A stretch of 64,000 nt of DNA from an uncultured Acidobacteriia bacterium (GTDB lineage: Bacteria; Acidobacteriota; Terriglobia; Bryobacterales; Bryobacteraceae): contig CAIXXM010000083.1 of NCBI GenBank assembly GCA_903923395.1, forward strand, positions 62,001 through 126,000. Direction: 5' to 3'. Shown here one piece after another: positions 1 to 8,365 of this stretch. The position numbers were made by a program, and so were the translations under genes. Numbering within the stretch: the first letter of the stretch is position 1; every line of letters starts with the position of its first letter. The notes under the pieces are model-generated. The model was not told where the DNA came from. It saw only the letters and a program-made list of their open reading frames with translations, and made no database searches.

Positions 1-1
1 G

Positions 2-511
2 CAATTCTTTAACGGTGCCATGGCAAGCACCCAGGCCGAACGCGAACCCGGTATGGCGGCCAGGATTCTGGAACGGGAAACCTTGCGTCCCGAAGATATT
101 GGAGTTGTGATCTCCAACTCAGGCCGCAACGCCGCACCGGTCGAAATGGCGGAACTGATGCGGGCCCGCGGACTCCAGGTGATCGCAATCACGAACCTTG
201 GCCAATCCCGGCAGTCCACTGCCCGCACGGCTTCCGGCAAGCGGCTCTTCGAGGTGGCGGATCTGGTGATCGATACCTGCTGTCCCGTTGGCGATGCGGT
301 GCTGCAACTCCCGGGATTGGAGCAAAGGATCGGCCCGGCCTCCACGGTCGCCGGAGCAGCGATTATGAATTCCATCATGATTGAGGCCGCCCTTGCCTTG
401 CAGAGTCTTGGGCAGGCTGTGCCGCTGCTGCCGAGCGCGAACACCGCGGACAGCGATGCCGGGCTGACGGCTCTGCTGGCGAAATGCGCCGGACGCGTCC
501 GTTATTTCTAA
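2..511 (+). CDS. SIS-domain sugar isomerase-like protein, 5' end outside window
   Basis: The reading frame is open to the left edge, reading QFFNGA before the first internal Met at 20, so only the C-terminal ~169 residues are present. The fragment has the SIS (sugar isomerase) fold signature: a Rossmann-like strand ending in VVISNSGRNAAPVE, which holds the phosphosugar-binding Ser-rich loop, then a second strand (LQVIAITNL) and an alternating helix/strand tail. SIS domains bind or isomerise phosphosugars, or sense them in regulators. This subfamily (single SIS domain, short, ending near a SAN motif) is usually annotated only as a sugar isomerase domain protein and its substrate is unknown. 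No neighbour in the window identifies the pathway. Confidence 0.75.
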   Translation, partial: QFFNGAMASTQAEREPGMAARILERETLRPEDIGVVISNSGRNAAPVEMAELMRARGLQVIAITNLGQSRQSTARTASGKRLFEVADLVIDTCCPVGDAVLQLPGLEQRIGPASTVAGAAIMNSIMIEAALALQSLGQAVPLLPSANTADSDAGLTALLAKCAGRVRYF

Positions 512-592
512 GTGCGGAGGATGAAATTCGTTAATGTGAAGGCAGCTTCATGAGCAGGAACTAACTGCTTCCGCCAGCGTTTATCCAGTCGT

Positions 593-620
593 CCGGTTCG
601 AAGAAATCAAAACGAACCGG
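593..620 (+). promoter_or_regulatory. Perfect 8-bp inverted repeat in the 5' leader of the next gene
   Basis: CCGGTTCG (593-600) and CGAACCGG (613-620) are perfect reverse complements around a 12-nt A-rich loop. The element ends 4 nt before the AAGGAG ribosome binding site (625-630) of the small secreted protein at 638. It could be an operator or an mRNA hairpin controlling translation. It is not followed by a T tract, so it is not a standard terminator. Confidence 0.45.
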
Positions 621-637
621 CCAAAAGGAGAAACGCC

Positions 638-982
638 ATGAAAAACACACTCACCTCACTGCTCCTCGCCGGAGTTTTCGTTACCGGATTACTGCCCGCG
701 CAGACGGTAGCCACAAAGAAGACGGAAGGTAAGATCCAGCAGCGCAAAGAGAACCAGCAGAAGCGCATTGCGCAGGGTGTCAAATCCGGCCAGTTGACCG
801 CAGGAGAGACTGCCAAGCTGGAGAAGAAAGAAGTCGCGGTCAACAAAGTTACGCAGGCGGACCGCGCTGCCAACGGCGGCAAGCTCACTCCCGCGGAGAA
901 GAAACAGATCAACGCAAAGCAGAATCAGGTCAGCAAACAGATCTACAAGGACAAGCACAATGCGGTTGTGCAGCCCAAGTAG
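638..982 (+). CDS. Small secreted Lys/Gln-rich protein, unknown function
   Basis: This 114-aa protein begins with a clear Sec signal peptide: a Lys near the N-terminus, hydrophobic LLLAGVFVTGLLP, then likely cleavage after PAQ. The mature part is highly charged (Lys, Gln, Glu, Asn), predicted helical and without cysteines. Two similar motifs, SGQLTAGETAKLEKKE and GGKLTPAEKKQINAKQ, look like a duplicated helical hairpin of about 32 residues. The start is fixed by a strong AAGGAG ribosome binding site 7 nt upstream. Proteins of this type are widespread in Acidobacteriota but have no assigned role. It stands alone and converges with the sulfatase gene, whose stop lies 7 nt beyond its own. Confidence 0.75.
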   Translation: MKNTLTSLLLAGVFVTGLLPAQTVATKKTEGKIQQRKENQQKRIAQGVKSGQLTAGETAKLEKKEVAVNKVTQADRAANGGKLTPAEKKQINAKQNQVSKQIYKDKHNAVVQPK

Positions 983-989
983 GTACTGC

Positions 990-2903
990 TTACAAGACCT
1001 CGCCAAAACGCTTGACCAATCTTGCGGCATACTCCGTCCTCACCCGTTCCGGTGAGGACGGATCTACCGTACCCAAGGCAAGTATCTTTGACTTCCAGGG
1101 CTGCGCCTTTGCGCCCAGCGCAGAAATCGCGTTCAACGCGTGGATGGCAATGTAGGCGCTCGATTTCGGGGCATCCGCAAGGGCCAGCAACACTTCCATG
1201 GAGGGTGGTAAGTCCTGCGGCGTGCCATAACATCCCAAGGCTTCCGCCGCAGCGATTCTTACATGCGGAGAAGCGTCCGCCAGAGCCTTGCGGACAGGGG
1301 CAATCAGCTTACTTACTTCATCCTTGCCCCGCATCAGTGCACCCATCACTCCCCAGTAACGGACCGCACTATCGCTATCCCGCATCAAGCCTTCGAGCTT
1401 TGCAGTAACTCCCGGTTGCAGATTACTGGCCAGGTCCGCCGCGGCGAGAATCCGCTCCACAGGGAAGCGCTTGGGGTCATGCCCCATTTCATAGGGCGTG
1501 GACTGGCCCGCCCGCGTGTGGATTTCCCCTTCCGGCAGCAAGCCGAGATCGCGCACCGCCAACTCATGGTCGCGATGGGCTTTGCGGAAGCGCTCCAGGG
1601 TAGCGCGGTGCTCCGGCAGGGCGGCGAGGTTATGTACCTCGTCAGGGTCATTTTGTAAGTCGTAGAGTTCTTCGGGCGGCTTGGTTTCCCAGAAGTAAGT
1701 CTGCGGCGCCTGCAGCTTACCTTCTTTGTAAAGTCTCTCCCAGACTGGTGTGGAAGGCAGACTCCACATATACTCCACATGTTGCCCGTAGATCTTATGC
1801 GGGTTGTAATTGCGGATGTACATATAGCGCTTGTCGCGGACAGAGCGCATCAGGTCATAGCGTTCATCCATGCGCCCGCGGAACCCGAAGTTATACGCGC
1901 GGGGCGGTGCCTGGTAGACGCCGGCGAAGGCTTGGCCGTCATAAAACGCAGGCGGCTTGATGCCCGCGAGACTTAACATGGTCGGGGCAAGATCCATGGT
2001 GTTCAGAAGGCGGTCACTCTTGCCGCCAGGCACATAGTCTTTGGGCGCCAGGTGCCGGTATTTCTCGGGGAAGACCAGAATCATCGGCACATGCAGGCCG
2101 GAGTCATACGGGAAGCGCTTGTAGCGCGGCATCCCGCAGCCATGGTCACTGGTCACGATGATGATGGTGTCATCCACCAGCCCATCTGCCGCCAATTCAT
2201 CGAGACGTGCCTCATGCTGGGCATCTTCCGCGGTCAGCAGGTCATGATATTGTGCCCAGTCCCGCCGGACTTCCGGGATATCGGGCTGAAACGCCGGTAC
2301 GCGGGCCTTGGCCGGGTCATGCTGGAGATTTTTGTTTGTGGCACTCAGAAAGATCTTGCTTTCATGAGTGGTCATGTTATTGAAGACGGCGAAGAAAGGC
2401 TGGCCTGGCTTCCGGTTGCGCCAATGGCCGTATTTGGGGGAATAACCTCCCGGCGCACCGCCATTGCCGCCCTGTGAAACATCCCAGGTACCCTCTGGCT
2501 TTTCGAGATTGTAATCTTCCTTGCCGTTGTTGGTGCAGTAATAGCCGGCCTCGCGAAGATAGCCGGGGAACATCTTCCAGTCCGCGGGCATGCGTGTCAT
2601 GGAACGCATATGTTCCGCACCGGTGGAGGTGGGCGAAACTCCCGTAACAATTGCCGTACGTGCCGGGGCACAAACCGGCGCACTGGCCCAGGCGTTGACG
2701 TAAACACAACCCCGTTTTGCCAGGCGGTCGAAGTTCGGAGTGCTGGAATATTCATCACCGAAGCAATGCAGGTGGGGGCCGATATCTTCCCAGGTGAGCC
2801 AGAGGATGTTCGGGGGAGGCGGGGCCGCGGCGCGCAGAAGAGGCGCAGCGGCAACACCTGCGGCAGTGCTCAAAAAGCGGCGGCGGCTGGAAGAAGAGGG
2901 CAT
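990..2903 (-). CDS. Tat-exported sulfatase with C-terminal HEAT-like repeats
   Basis: The protein is a type I formylglycine-dependent sulfatase of the alkaline phosphatase superfamily. The activating motif Cys-Ala-Pro-Ala-Arg is at residues 78-82, where Cys would be oxidised to formylglycine by FGE or anSME. The Met chosen here opens a twin-arginine signal (RRRFLS at 7-12, then an Ala-rich hydrophobic stretch); an upstream in-frame Met at 2927 would add eight residues. The metal-site segment SDHGCGMPRYKRFPYDSG is present. After about residue 500 the chain turns into helical HEAT-like repeats (AVRYWGVMGAL, HVRIAAAEALG), an extension common in Acidobacteriota and Planctomycetes sulfatases. The substrate is unknown; sulfated polysaccharide is typical for the family. 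Confidence 0.88.
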   Translation of the reverse strand: MPSSSSRRRFLSTAAGVAAAPLLRAAAPPPPNILWLTWEDIGPHLHCFGDEYSSTPNFDRLAKRGCVYVNAWASAPVCAPARTAIVTGVSPTSTGAEHMRSMTRMPADWKMFPGYLREAGYYCTNNGKEDYNLEKPEGTWDVSQGGNGGAPGGYSPKYGHWRNRKPGQPFFAVFNNMTTHESKIFLSATNKNLQHDPAKARVPAFQPDIPEVRRDWAQYHDLLTAEDAQHEARLDELAADGLVDDTIIIVTSDHGCGMPRYKRFPYDSGLHVPMILVFPEKYRHLAPKDYVPGGKSDRLLNTMDLAPTMLSLAGIKPPAFYDGQAFAGVYQAPPRAYNFGFRGRMDERYDLMRSVRDKRYMYIRNYNPHKIYGQHVEYMWSLPSTPVWERLYKEGKLQAPQTYFWETKPPEELYDLQNDPDEVHNLAALPEHRATLERFRKAHRDHELAVRDLGLLPEGEIHTRAGQSTPYEMGHDPKRFPVERILAAADLASNLQPGVTAKLEGLMRDSDSAVRYWGVMGALMRGKDEVSKLIAPVRKALADASPHVRIAAAEALGCYGTPQDLPPSMEVLLALADAPKSSAYIAIHALNAISALGAKAQPWKSKILALGTVDPSSPERVRTEYAARLVKRFGEVL

Positions 2904-2935
2904 ATTGAGACTGCGCTCAATATACACCCGGAGCC

Positions 2936-3436
2936 TTAATTCAAACGTTCCATTGCGGCAAGACGGCGGTCATGTGACTCCGCGATCTTCGCCAGAGCCC
3001 GGATGTCCGTGGCGTCTTCATTGGTGACGCGGATGAGATTCCGGATTTCCTGACTGAGGGTGGAATTCGTAGCAGCGATTTGGACGTTAACAGCGTTGAC
3101 CTGGGCCGTGACAGCATTGACCTGGGCCGTTACTTCATTCACCTGCTTTGTCACCTTGTTGACCTGCGACGTCACCTCATTCACATGGGTGGTGACTTCA
3201 TTGATATGAGCTGAGAGGCCATCCACATGACTTCCCACCTCCTCCAGATGAGTGCGAAGTTCTCCCATTTGAATACCAAGTTCACGGATTTGCTCATCCG
3301 TCTTCGCGAAGCGGGCGTCCATTTCGGCACGGCTCTTCAGCATTTCCTTGTCCAGCTTTTCCGTCAATTCGCCAATCTGTTGATTGTGCGATTCGATCGA
3401 TAACATCAAGAACTCAGCACGTTCTTCAAACGACAT
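2936..3436 (-). CDS. Heptad-repeat coiled-coil protein
   Basis: This 166-aa protein has no membrane segment or signal. It is almost entirely coiled coil, with a run of seven-residue units (INEVTTH, VNEVTSQ, VNKVTKQ, VNEVTAQ, VNAVTAQ, VNAVNVQ) at residues 78-119. Hydrophobic V/I recurs at positions 1 and 4 of each unit, as expected for a two- or three-stranded rod. The N-terminal half is also helical and charged. It lies 12 nt downstream of the epimerase gene and 32 nt upstream of the sulfatase start, so co-transcription is likely. No catalytic motif is visible and the function is unknown; a structural or scaffolding role is a guess. Confidence 0.7.
   Translation of the reverse strand: MSFEERAEFLMLSIESHNQQIGELTEKLDKEMLKSRAEMDARFAKTDEQIRELGIQMGELRTHLEEVGSHVDGLSAHINEVTTHVNEVTSQVNKVTKQVNEVTAQVNAVTAQVNAVNVQIAATNSTLSQEIRNLIRVTNEDATDIRALAKIAESHDRRLAAMERLN
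3080..3205 (-). repeat. 21-bp tandem repeat encoding heptads
   Basis: About six imperfect 21-bp units inside the coiled-coil gene encode the successive VNxVTxQ heptads. The units share a GTxAACxxxGTxACx pattern on the coding strand, so the array is visible at DNA as well as protein level and could change length by slippage or unequal recombination. Confidence 0.75.
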
Positions 3437-3448
3437 GATTCCTCAATT

Positions 3449-4396
3449 CTAGCCCGCACGCCAGCGGCCGGCCAACTGTTTCGCCGCCGCATTCCATTCC
3501 GGATATTCAAAAGCAAACCCCTCCGCCTGCAAGCGCCAGGGGATGACATAGCGGCTCTTCAGCACCAGTTCGGACTCCGTGCGCAATGCCCATGTCCCCA
3601 ATTCGAGCATCCATTCGAAGGCCGGCAAACCAATGGGAACACCGGCGGCGCGGCGCAGATCCCGCATGAATTCCCGGTTCGGCAAGGGGTTGGGCGACGC
3701 CAGATTGACGGGCCCTGTAACGTGCTCTGCCTCGATCAGGAACTCAATGGCGCGGATGAAATCGGCGTCATGAATCCAGCTCACATACTGCTTTCCGGAT
3801 CCATTGGAGCCGCCCAACCCCAGCCGGACAAGGTGCATCAAGACGTCAAAGACACCGCCGCGATCCGGGCTGAAGATAATTGAACTGCGCAGAGCCACCT
3901 TGCGGGTCCGGGGAGTGTTGGCCGCAAAGAAGGCGTCCTCCCAGGCCTTGGCAACCTCAATGGAGAAGTCCCACTTCTTCGGGGCACCCGGTTCCCCGCC
4001 GCCGAACTCACCGCTGGCCTCATCCATGGGCCGCTCCAGAGCATGCCTGTAAATGGTCGCCGTGCTGGCATTCAGCCAGACGCGCGGCGGTTGGGACAAC
4101 CCGGCGATTACTTCGCCCAGCACCCGCGTGGAATCGACACGGGAAGCCATGATCGCGCGCCGGTTCTCATCCGTGTACCGGCAGTTCACGCTCTTACCGG
4201 CGAGATTGATACAAACATCACAGCCGGAAAGCGCATCCACCCATGGCCCGCGGTGCTTCCCGTCCCAAGCGAGGACTTTCCATGGCGCGGTCTGCTCCGT
4301 GCGGCTGAGCACAGTGACATCGTGCCCTTGCCCGGTAAAGTGGCGGGCCAGCATACGACCGACCTGCCCGCTCCCGCCGGGAATCAAAATCCGCAT
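3449..4396 (-). CDS. TIGR01777-family NAD(P)-dependent epimerase (YfcH/SulA-like)
   Basis: This 315-aa extended SDR protein starts with the dinucleotide-binding loop GGSGQVG at residues 7-13. It carries the family landmarks D-C-INLAGKSV, NASTATIYRH and the C-terminal DUF1731 domain (residues ~265-315) ending in a Trp-Arg motif. The length matches the family norm of ~300 aa. Bacterial members are annotated as nucleoside-diphosphate-sugar epimerases, but no reaction is established for most. The start codon directly follows the stop of the small upstream gene (TAAATG), which suggests translational coupling. Confidence 0.88.
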   Translation of the reverse strand: MRILIPGGSGQVGRMLARHFTGQGHDVTVLSRTEQTAPWKVLAWDGKHRGPWVDALSGCDVCINLAGKSVNCRYTDENRRAIMASRVDSTRVLGEVIAGLSQPPRVWLNASTATIYRHALERPMDEASGEFGGGEPGAPKKWDFSIEVAKAWEDAFFAANTPRTRKVALRSSIIFSPDRGGVFDVLMHLVRLGLGGSNGSGKQYVSWIHDADFIRAIEFLIEAEHVTGPVNLASPNPLPNREFMRDLRRAAGVPIGLPAFEWMLELGTWALRTESELVLKSRYVIPWRLQAEGFAFEYPEWNAAAKQLAGRWRAG

Positions 4397-4645
4397 TTAA
4401 CGGTTCACCGGTACCGATTCTACCGTGACTCCGCTACCCTTGACCGGCACGGCATGACCGGGCCTCATTGCAGACCAGTTATAGTCAAACTCCTGACCGC
4501 AATCGAGACACACAATATAAGTGCCCCGGCGCGAACCGTCGGCCGCGAGTTGCAATCCGCGCGAAGACGTTTTTGATGGAGTTACAGGAAAAGAGGTGCG
4601 CTTGTGCGCACATCCGAAAACAGCAGCCAAGAAGGAAGACAGCAT
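4397..4645 (-). CDS. Small protein with Cys-x-His and CxxC motifs
   Basis: This ~82-aa protein starts with a short hydrophobic segment (MLSSFLAAVFG), followed by CAHKRTSFP and later CLDCGQEF. The C-x-H plus C-x-x-C spacing suggests a small zinc site or a zinc-ribbon-like fold. An in-frame Met at 4666 would add seven residues; the start at 4645 gives the cleaner hydrophobic N-terminus. The stop codon directly abuts the epimerase ATG, so the two are probably translated together. Similar small proteins occur in other Acidobacteriota as far as I recall, but I know of no assigned function. Confidence 0.65.
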   Translation of the reverse strand: MLSSFLAAVFGCAHKRTSFPVTPSKTSSRGLQLAADGSRRGTYIVCLDCGQEFDYNWSAMRPGHAVPVKGSGVTVESVPVNR

Positions 4646-4714
4646 ACAGCGGAACTCCTCATCCACTCTCTAAGATCCAGTGGCCGGAAGAGGGGTTTCG
4701 TATCAGGAATATTT

Positions 4715-5701
4715 TTAATGCAGGTCCGCCGCGATACCTTCGGCAATCTGCTTGCCGTGGAAGCGCCCGTTCTCAATGAAGATTTCGTTGGTATGCATGC
4801 CAGCCACAATCACCCCGGCGAGATAGACGCCCTTGCGTTCGCTCTCCAGTGTTTGCGGATCGGTTCGCGGCCGCCCCGTCTCAGAGTCGAGTGTAATTCC
4901 CGCCAGATTGAGGAACTTCCAATCCGGGGTGTAGCCCACCATGGCGAAGACGAAATCGTTCGGAATCGTCAGTTGCCCTTCCGGCGTGTTGAGCACCACT
5001 TCTTTCTCACGGATCTCCTGCACCGTGGTCTCAAAGTAGGCCTTCACTTCGCCCGCCGCAATGCGGTTTTCAATGTTGGGCTTGATCCAGTACTTCACAT
5101 GCCGGTGGATCTCTTTGCCGCGATGCACCAGGGTCACCCGTGCCCCAGTCCAGAACAACTCCAGCGCGGCGATGGCAGCCGAGTTCTTCGCACCAACCAC
5201 CAGCACATCCTGATCGAAGTACGGGTGAGGTTCCTTGTAATAATGCGCCACTTTGGGAAGATTTTCGCCCGGCACGTTCAACAGATTCGGCACATCGTAA
5301 TAGCCCGTGGCAAGAATGACCTTCTTCGTTCGAAGGACGCGGGCGACATGCATCCGGTCCATCGTGGGAATGCTGAAGTCCCCGTCAACGCCGTCGATCG
5401 AGAGCACGCGCTCATACTGCCGGATGTTGAGCTTGTAATGGTCTGCCACGCGCCGGTAATACTTGAGCGCCTCGGTGCGGGTGGGCTTTTCGTTCAGGCT
5501 GGTCATGGGGATATCCCCAATCTCCAGCAGTTCCGGCGTTGTGAAAAAAGTCATGTGCGTGGGGTAGTTGTAGAGAGAGTTCGTCAAACACCCCTTCTCC
5601 AAAATCACGCACTTCAACCCGCGCCGTTCGAGTTCAATGCCGCATGCGAGCCCCGTGGGACCCGCGCCGACAATCACTGCATCGTAAATCAGATCATTCA
5701 C
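4715..5701 (-). CDS. ypdA: YpdA-family FAD/NADPH-dependent (bacillithiol-)disulfide reductase
   Basis: This 328-aa thioredoxin reductase-like flavoprotein has an N-terminal FAD-binding motif GAGPTG (12-17) and a central NADPH loop in VLVVGAKNSAAIAALEL. It lacks a redox CxxC, as expected for YpdA/Bdr rather than thioredoxin reductase. The family reduces bacillithiol disulfide in Firmicutes. Acidobacteriota are among the phyla reported to encode bacillithiol synthesis genes, so the assignment is plausible. The start is GTG at 5699-5701, overlapping the alaS stop by 4 nt (GTGA), which indicates tight coupling to alaS. The activity is inferred from family only. Confidence 0.82.
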   Translation of the reverse strand: MNDLIYDAVIVGAGPTGLACGIELERRGLKCVILEKGCLTNSLYNYPTHMTFFTTPELLEIGDIPMTSLNEKPTRTEALKYYRRVADHYKLNIRQYERVLSIDGVDGDFSIPTMDRMHVARVLRTKKVILATGYYDVPNLLNVPGENLPKVAHYYKEPHPYFDQDVLVVGAKNSAAIAALELFWTGARVTLVHRGKEIHRHVKYWIKPNIENRIAAGEVKAYFETTVQEIREKEVVLNTPEGQLTIPNDFVFAMVGYTPDWKFLNLAGITLDSETGRPRTDPQTLESERKGVYLAGVIVAGMHTNEIFIENGRFHGKQIAEGIAADLH

Positions 5702-8337
5702 AGTTTGCTTTCAATTTCCGCCGCCGCCTGTGCCAATGCGCGAGGCAAGGCCGACGGATCTTTACCGCCGCCTTCAGCCATATCCGGCCGCCCGCCGCCT
5801 TTGCCGCCAACTGCCTGCGCGACCAGGCCAACCAGCTTGCCCGCCTGCACCTTCGACGTTAGATCCTTGGTCACCCCGGCCACAATGGAAACCGAGCCTT
5901 CCTCCGCCGAAGCCAGCACCACCACAGCCGACTGCCACTTGTTCCGAAGAGAATCTGCCAGAGTCCGAAGCTGCGCGCGGTCCATATCGTCCAACTGCGC
6001 GGCGACGAACTTCACACCGTTCTTCTCCTGCACTTTGGATTCCAGGTCACGCGCGGCGGATTGCGCCAATTTCGTCTTCAATTGCTCAATTTGGCGCTCA
6101 CTGGCACGCTTTTCCGCCAACAGGCGGTCGACTTGCATAGCCAGTTCCGGCTCAGCAACCCGCAGCAGGCTGGACATCTTCTGCAGCACGCCGCTCGATT
6201 GCTGGAACTGCTCCACGGCACCTTCGCCCGTGATGGCTTCCAGACGGCGCACACCGGCAGAAATACTGGTCTCCGAGACGATCTTGCAGAGTCCGATATC
6301 TCCGGTGCGGTTCACGTGCGTGCCGCCGCAAAGTTCCTTGCTGAAACCGGGAACATTCACCACGCGCACTTCCTCACCATACTTCTCACCGAAGAGCGCC
6401 ATGGCACCGGATTGCACAGCCTTGTCGATGGGCATCACATCCGTGGAAACCTCGGCATTGCGCAGGATTTGCTGGTTCACCAGCCGCTCCACTTCCGCGA
6501 TTTCCGCCGCATCCATGGGGGCATAATGCGCAAAGTCAAAGCGGAGGCGCTGCGGTTCCACCACAGAGCCCGCCTGCTTCACATGAGGACCAAGCACTGT
6601 GCGCAGCGCGGCATGCAACAGGTGTGTCGCCGTGTGATTTCTCTCCGTCGCCAAACGCTCCGGCGTCGCCACTTCCGCCTTCAACACAGCACCGGCCGTC
6701 AGGGGCAGCAGCGTCTTGATTTTGTGAACGGTAAGACCAGGAACTGCGGGATAGGTATCTTCCACCATTGCCACACGTGCCCCGGTTGCGGCATCCAGCA
6801 AGACGCCCTGATCGCCCACCTGGCCACCAGTTTCCGCATAGAAAGGCGTCTGATCGAGCACCAGTTCCGCCTCCGCGCCAGGCTCCAAAGACTCCGCCAG
6901 TTCGCCTTTGACCACGATGCCCTTGACCGTGGAAACCGCTTCCAACTGACTGTAGCCCAGGAACTTCGTCTTGCCCTGCGCCAGAAGGTCTTGGTACACC
7001 GGCGCGACATGACCCTTCTCCGCACCCTTCCAACTGGCGCGGGCGCGCTCCTTCTGGGTGTTCATTTCCGCATCGAAGGCATCACGGTCCAGCACAAAGC
7101 CGCGTTCCCGGGCCATATCTTCCTGCTCATCCAGCGCCAGACCGTAACTATCATAGAGCTTGAAGGTCAGCGTGCCGGGGACAACGGTTCCTTCGAGCTT
7201 GCTCAACTCATCCTGGAAGACCTTCTCCGCCACCAGGAAGGTAGTCGCATAACGGTGCTCTTCGTCTTTTACAATGCGGGCCACACGGGAAACGCTTTCG
7301 AGCATCTCCGGGTAAGCCGTCTTCATGTGTTCTGCGACGAACCCCGTCAACTGATGGAGATACGTATCCTGCTTGCCGATGGCGCGGGCATAACGCATGG
7401 CCCGGCGCATGATCTTGCGCAGCACATAGCCGCGGCCTTCATTCGAAGGCAGCACGCCATCGTGAATCAGGAAGGCAGTGGCGCGCGCATGGTCGGCATT
7501 GATGCGGAGTGCGGTGTCAATCTTCGGGTCGGTGCCATACTCCACGCCGCAGAGTTTCGCGGCTTCTTCGATGATCGGGAAGATGAGGTCCGTATCGTAA
7601 TTCGAGATCTTGCCCTGCAGCACTGCAGCGATCCGTTCGAGACCCATGCCGGTGTCAATCGAGGGCCGTGGGAGAGGGGTCATGGTGCCGTCCGCCGCGC
7701 GGTTGAACTGCATGAAGACCAGATTCCAGATCTCCATGAAGCGCCCGCCGCCATCCAGCGGAAACTCCTCATGCCCCCGGCCCGGCTCCGCGGCTTCCAC
7801 ACCCAAGTCGTAGTGGATCTCCGAACATGGACCGCAGGGCCCTGTATCGCCCATCTGCCAGAAGTTATCCTTCTCATCGAGCCGGAAGATACGGTCTTTC
7901 GGCACGCCGGCAACTTCCTGCCAAAGCTTTTCCGCCTCATCATCTTCACGGAAGACCGTAACATAGAGCTTGTCTTTGTCCAGCCCGTAGACCCGTGTAA
8001 TCAGATCCCAGGCGTATTCAATCGCTTCGGCTTTGAAGTAATCACCGAACGAGAAGTTACCCAGCATCTCGAAGAAGGTGTGGTGACGGCGCGTGTAACC
8101 CACATTCTCCAGATCGTTGTGCTTACCGCCTGCACGAACGCACTTTTGCGAAGTGGTTGCGCGCGAATAATCCCGCTTCTCCAGGCCCTGGAAGATCTCC
8201 TTGAACTGATTCATGCCCGCGTTGGCGAACATCAGCGTGGGGTCGTTTGCAGGAAGCAGGGACCCGGAGCGCACCACCTGGTGCCCTCTCTCCGCGAAGA
8301 AGTCTAGAAAACGCTGCCGTATGTCGTTGCCAGTCAC
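5698..8337 (-). CDS. alaS: Alanyl-tRNA synthetase
   Basis: This full-length 879-aa class II enzyme charges tRNA-Ala. In order it shows the class II catalytic core starting with RQRFLDFFAERGHQ, the motif 2 region around residues 65-100, the editing-domain metal site HTATHLLH (568-575) with CGGTH (670-674), and the C-terminal DHHA1/C-Ala domain with the Gly-rich GGKGGGRPDMAEGGG segment. All catalytic and editing residues expected from the family are present. It lies 28 nt downstream of tyrS and overlaps ypdA, forming an apparent tyrS-alaS-ypdA transcription unit. Confidence 0.97.
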   Translation of the reverse strand: MTGNDIRQRFLDFFAERGHQVVRSGSLLPANDPTLMFANAGMNQFKEIFQGLEKRDYSRATTSQKCVRAGGKHNDLENVGYTRRHHTFFEMLGNFSFGDYFKAEAIEYAWDLITRVYGLDKDKLYVTVFREDDEAEKLWQEVAGVPKDRIFRLDEKDNFWQMGDTGPCGPCSEIHYDLGVEAAEPGRGHEEFPLDGGGRFMEIWNLVFMQFNRAADGTMTPLPRPSIDTGMGLERIAAVLQGKISNYDTDLIFPIIEEAAKLCGVEYGTDPKIDTALRINADHARATAFLIHDGVLPSNEGRGYVLRKIMRRAMRYARAIGKQDTYLHQLTGFVAEHMKTAYPEMLESVSRVARIVKDEEHRYATTFLVAEKVFQDELSKLEGTVVPGTLTFKLYDSYGLALDEQEDMARERGFVLDRDAFDAEMNTQKERARASWKGAEKGHVAPVYQDLLAQGKTKFLGYSQLEAVSTVKGIVVKGELAESLEPGAEAELVLDQTPFYAETGGQVGDQGVLLDAATGARVAMVEDTYPAVPGLTVHKIKTLLPLTAGAVLKAEVATPERLATERNHTATHLLHAALRTVLGPHVKQAGSVVEPQRLRFDFAHYAPMDAAEIAEVERLVNQQILRNAEVSTDVMPIDKAVQSGAMALFGEKYGEEVRVVNVPGFSKELCGGTHVNRTGDIGLCKIVSETSISAGVRRLEAITGEGAVEQFQQSSGVLQKMSSLLRVAEPELAMQVDRLLAEKRASERQIEQLKTKLAQSAARDLESKVQEKNGVKFVAAQLDDMDRAQLRTLADSLRNKWQSAVVVLASAEEGSVSIVAGVTKDLTSKVQAGKLVGLVAQAVGGKGGGRPDMAEGGGKDPSALPRALAQAAAEIESKL

Positions 8338-8365
8338 AGATATCCTTTATTCGAACCGAGAGAAC

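Noticed and set aside
4604-8307. Very long plus-strand open frames (about 640 and 748 codons) opposite ypdA and alaS
   Set aside because: They are antisense to well-conserved housekeeping genes, show Arg/Ser/His-rich low-complexity composition and no family motif. GC-rich third positions create such frames by chance.
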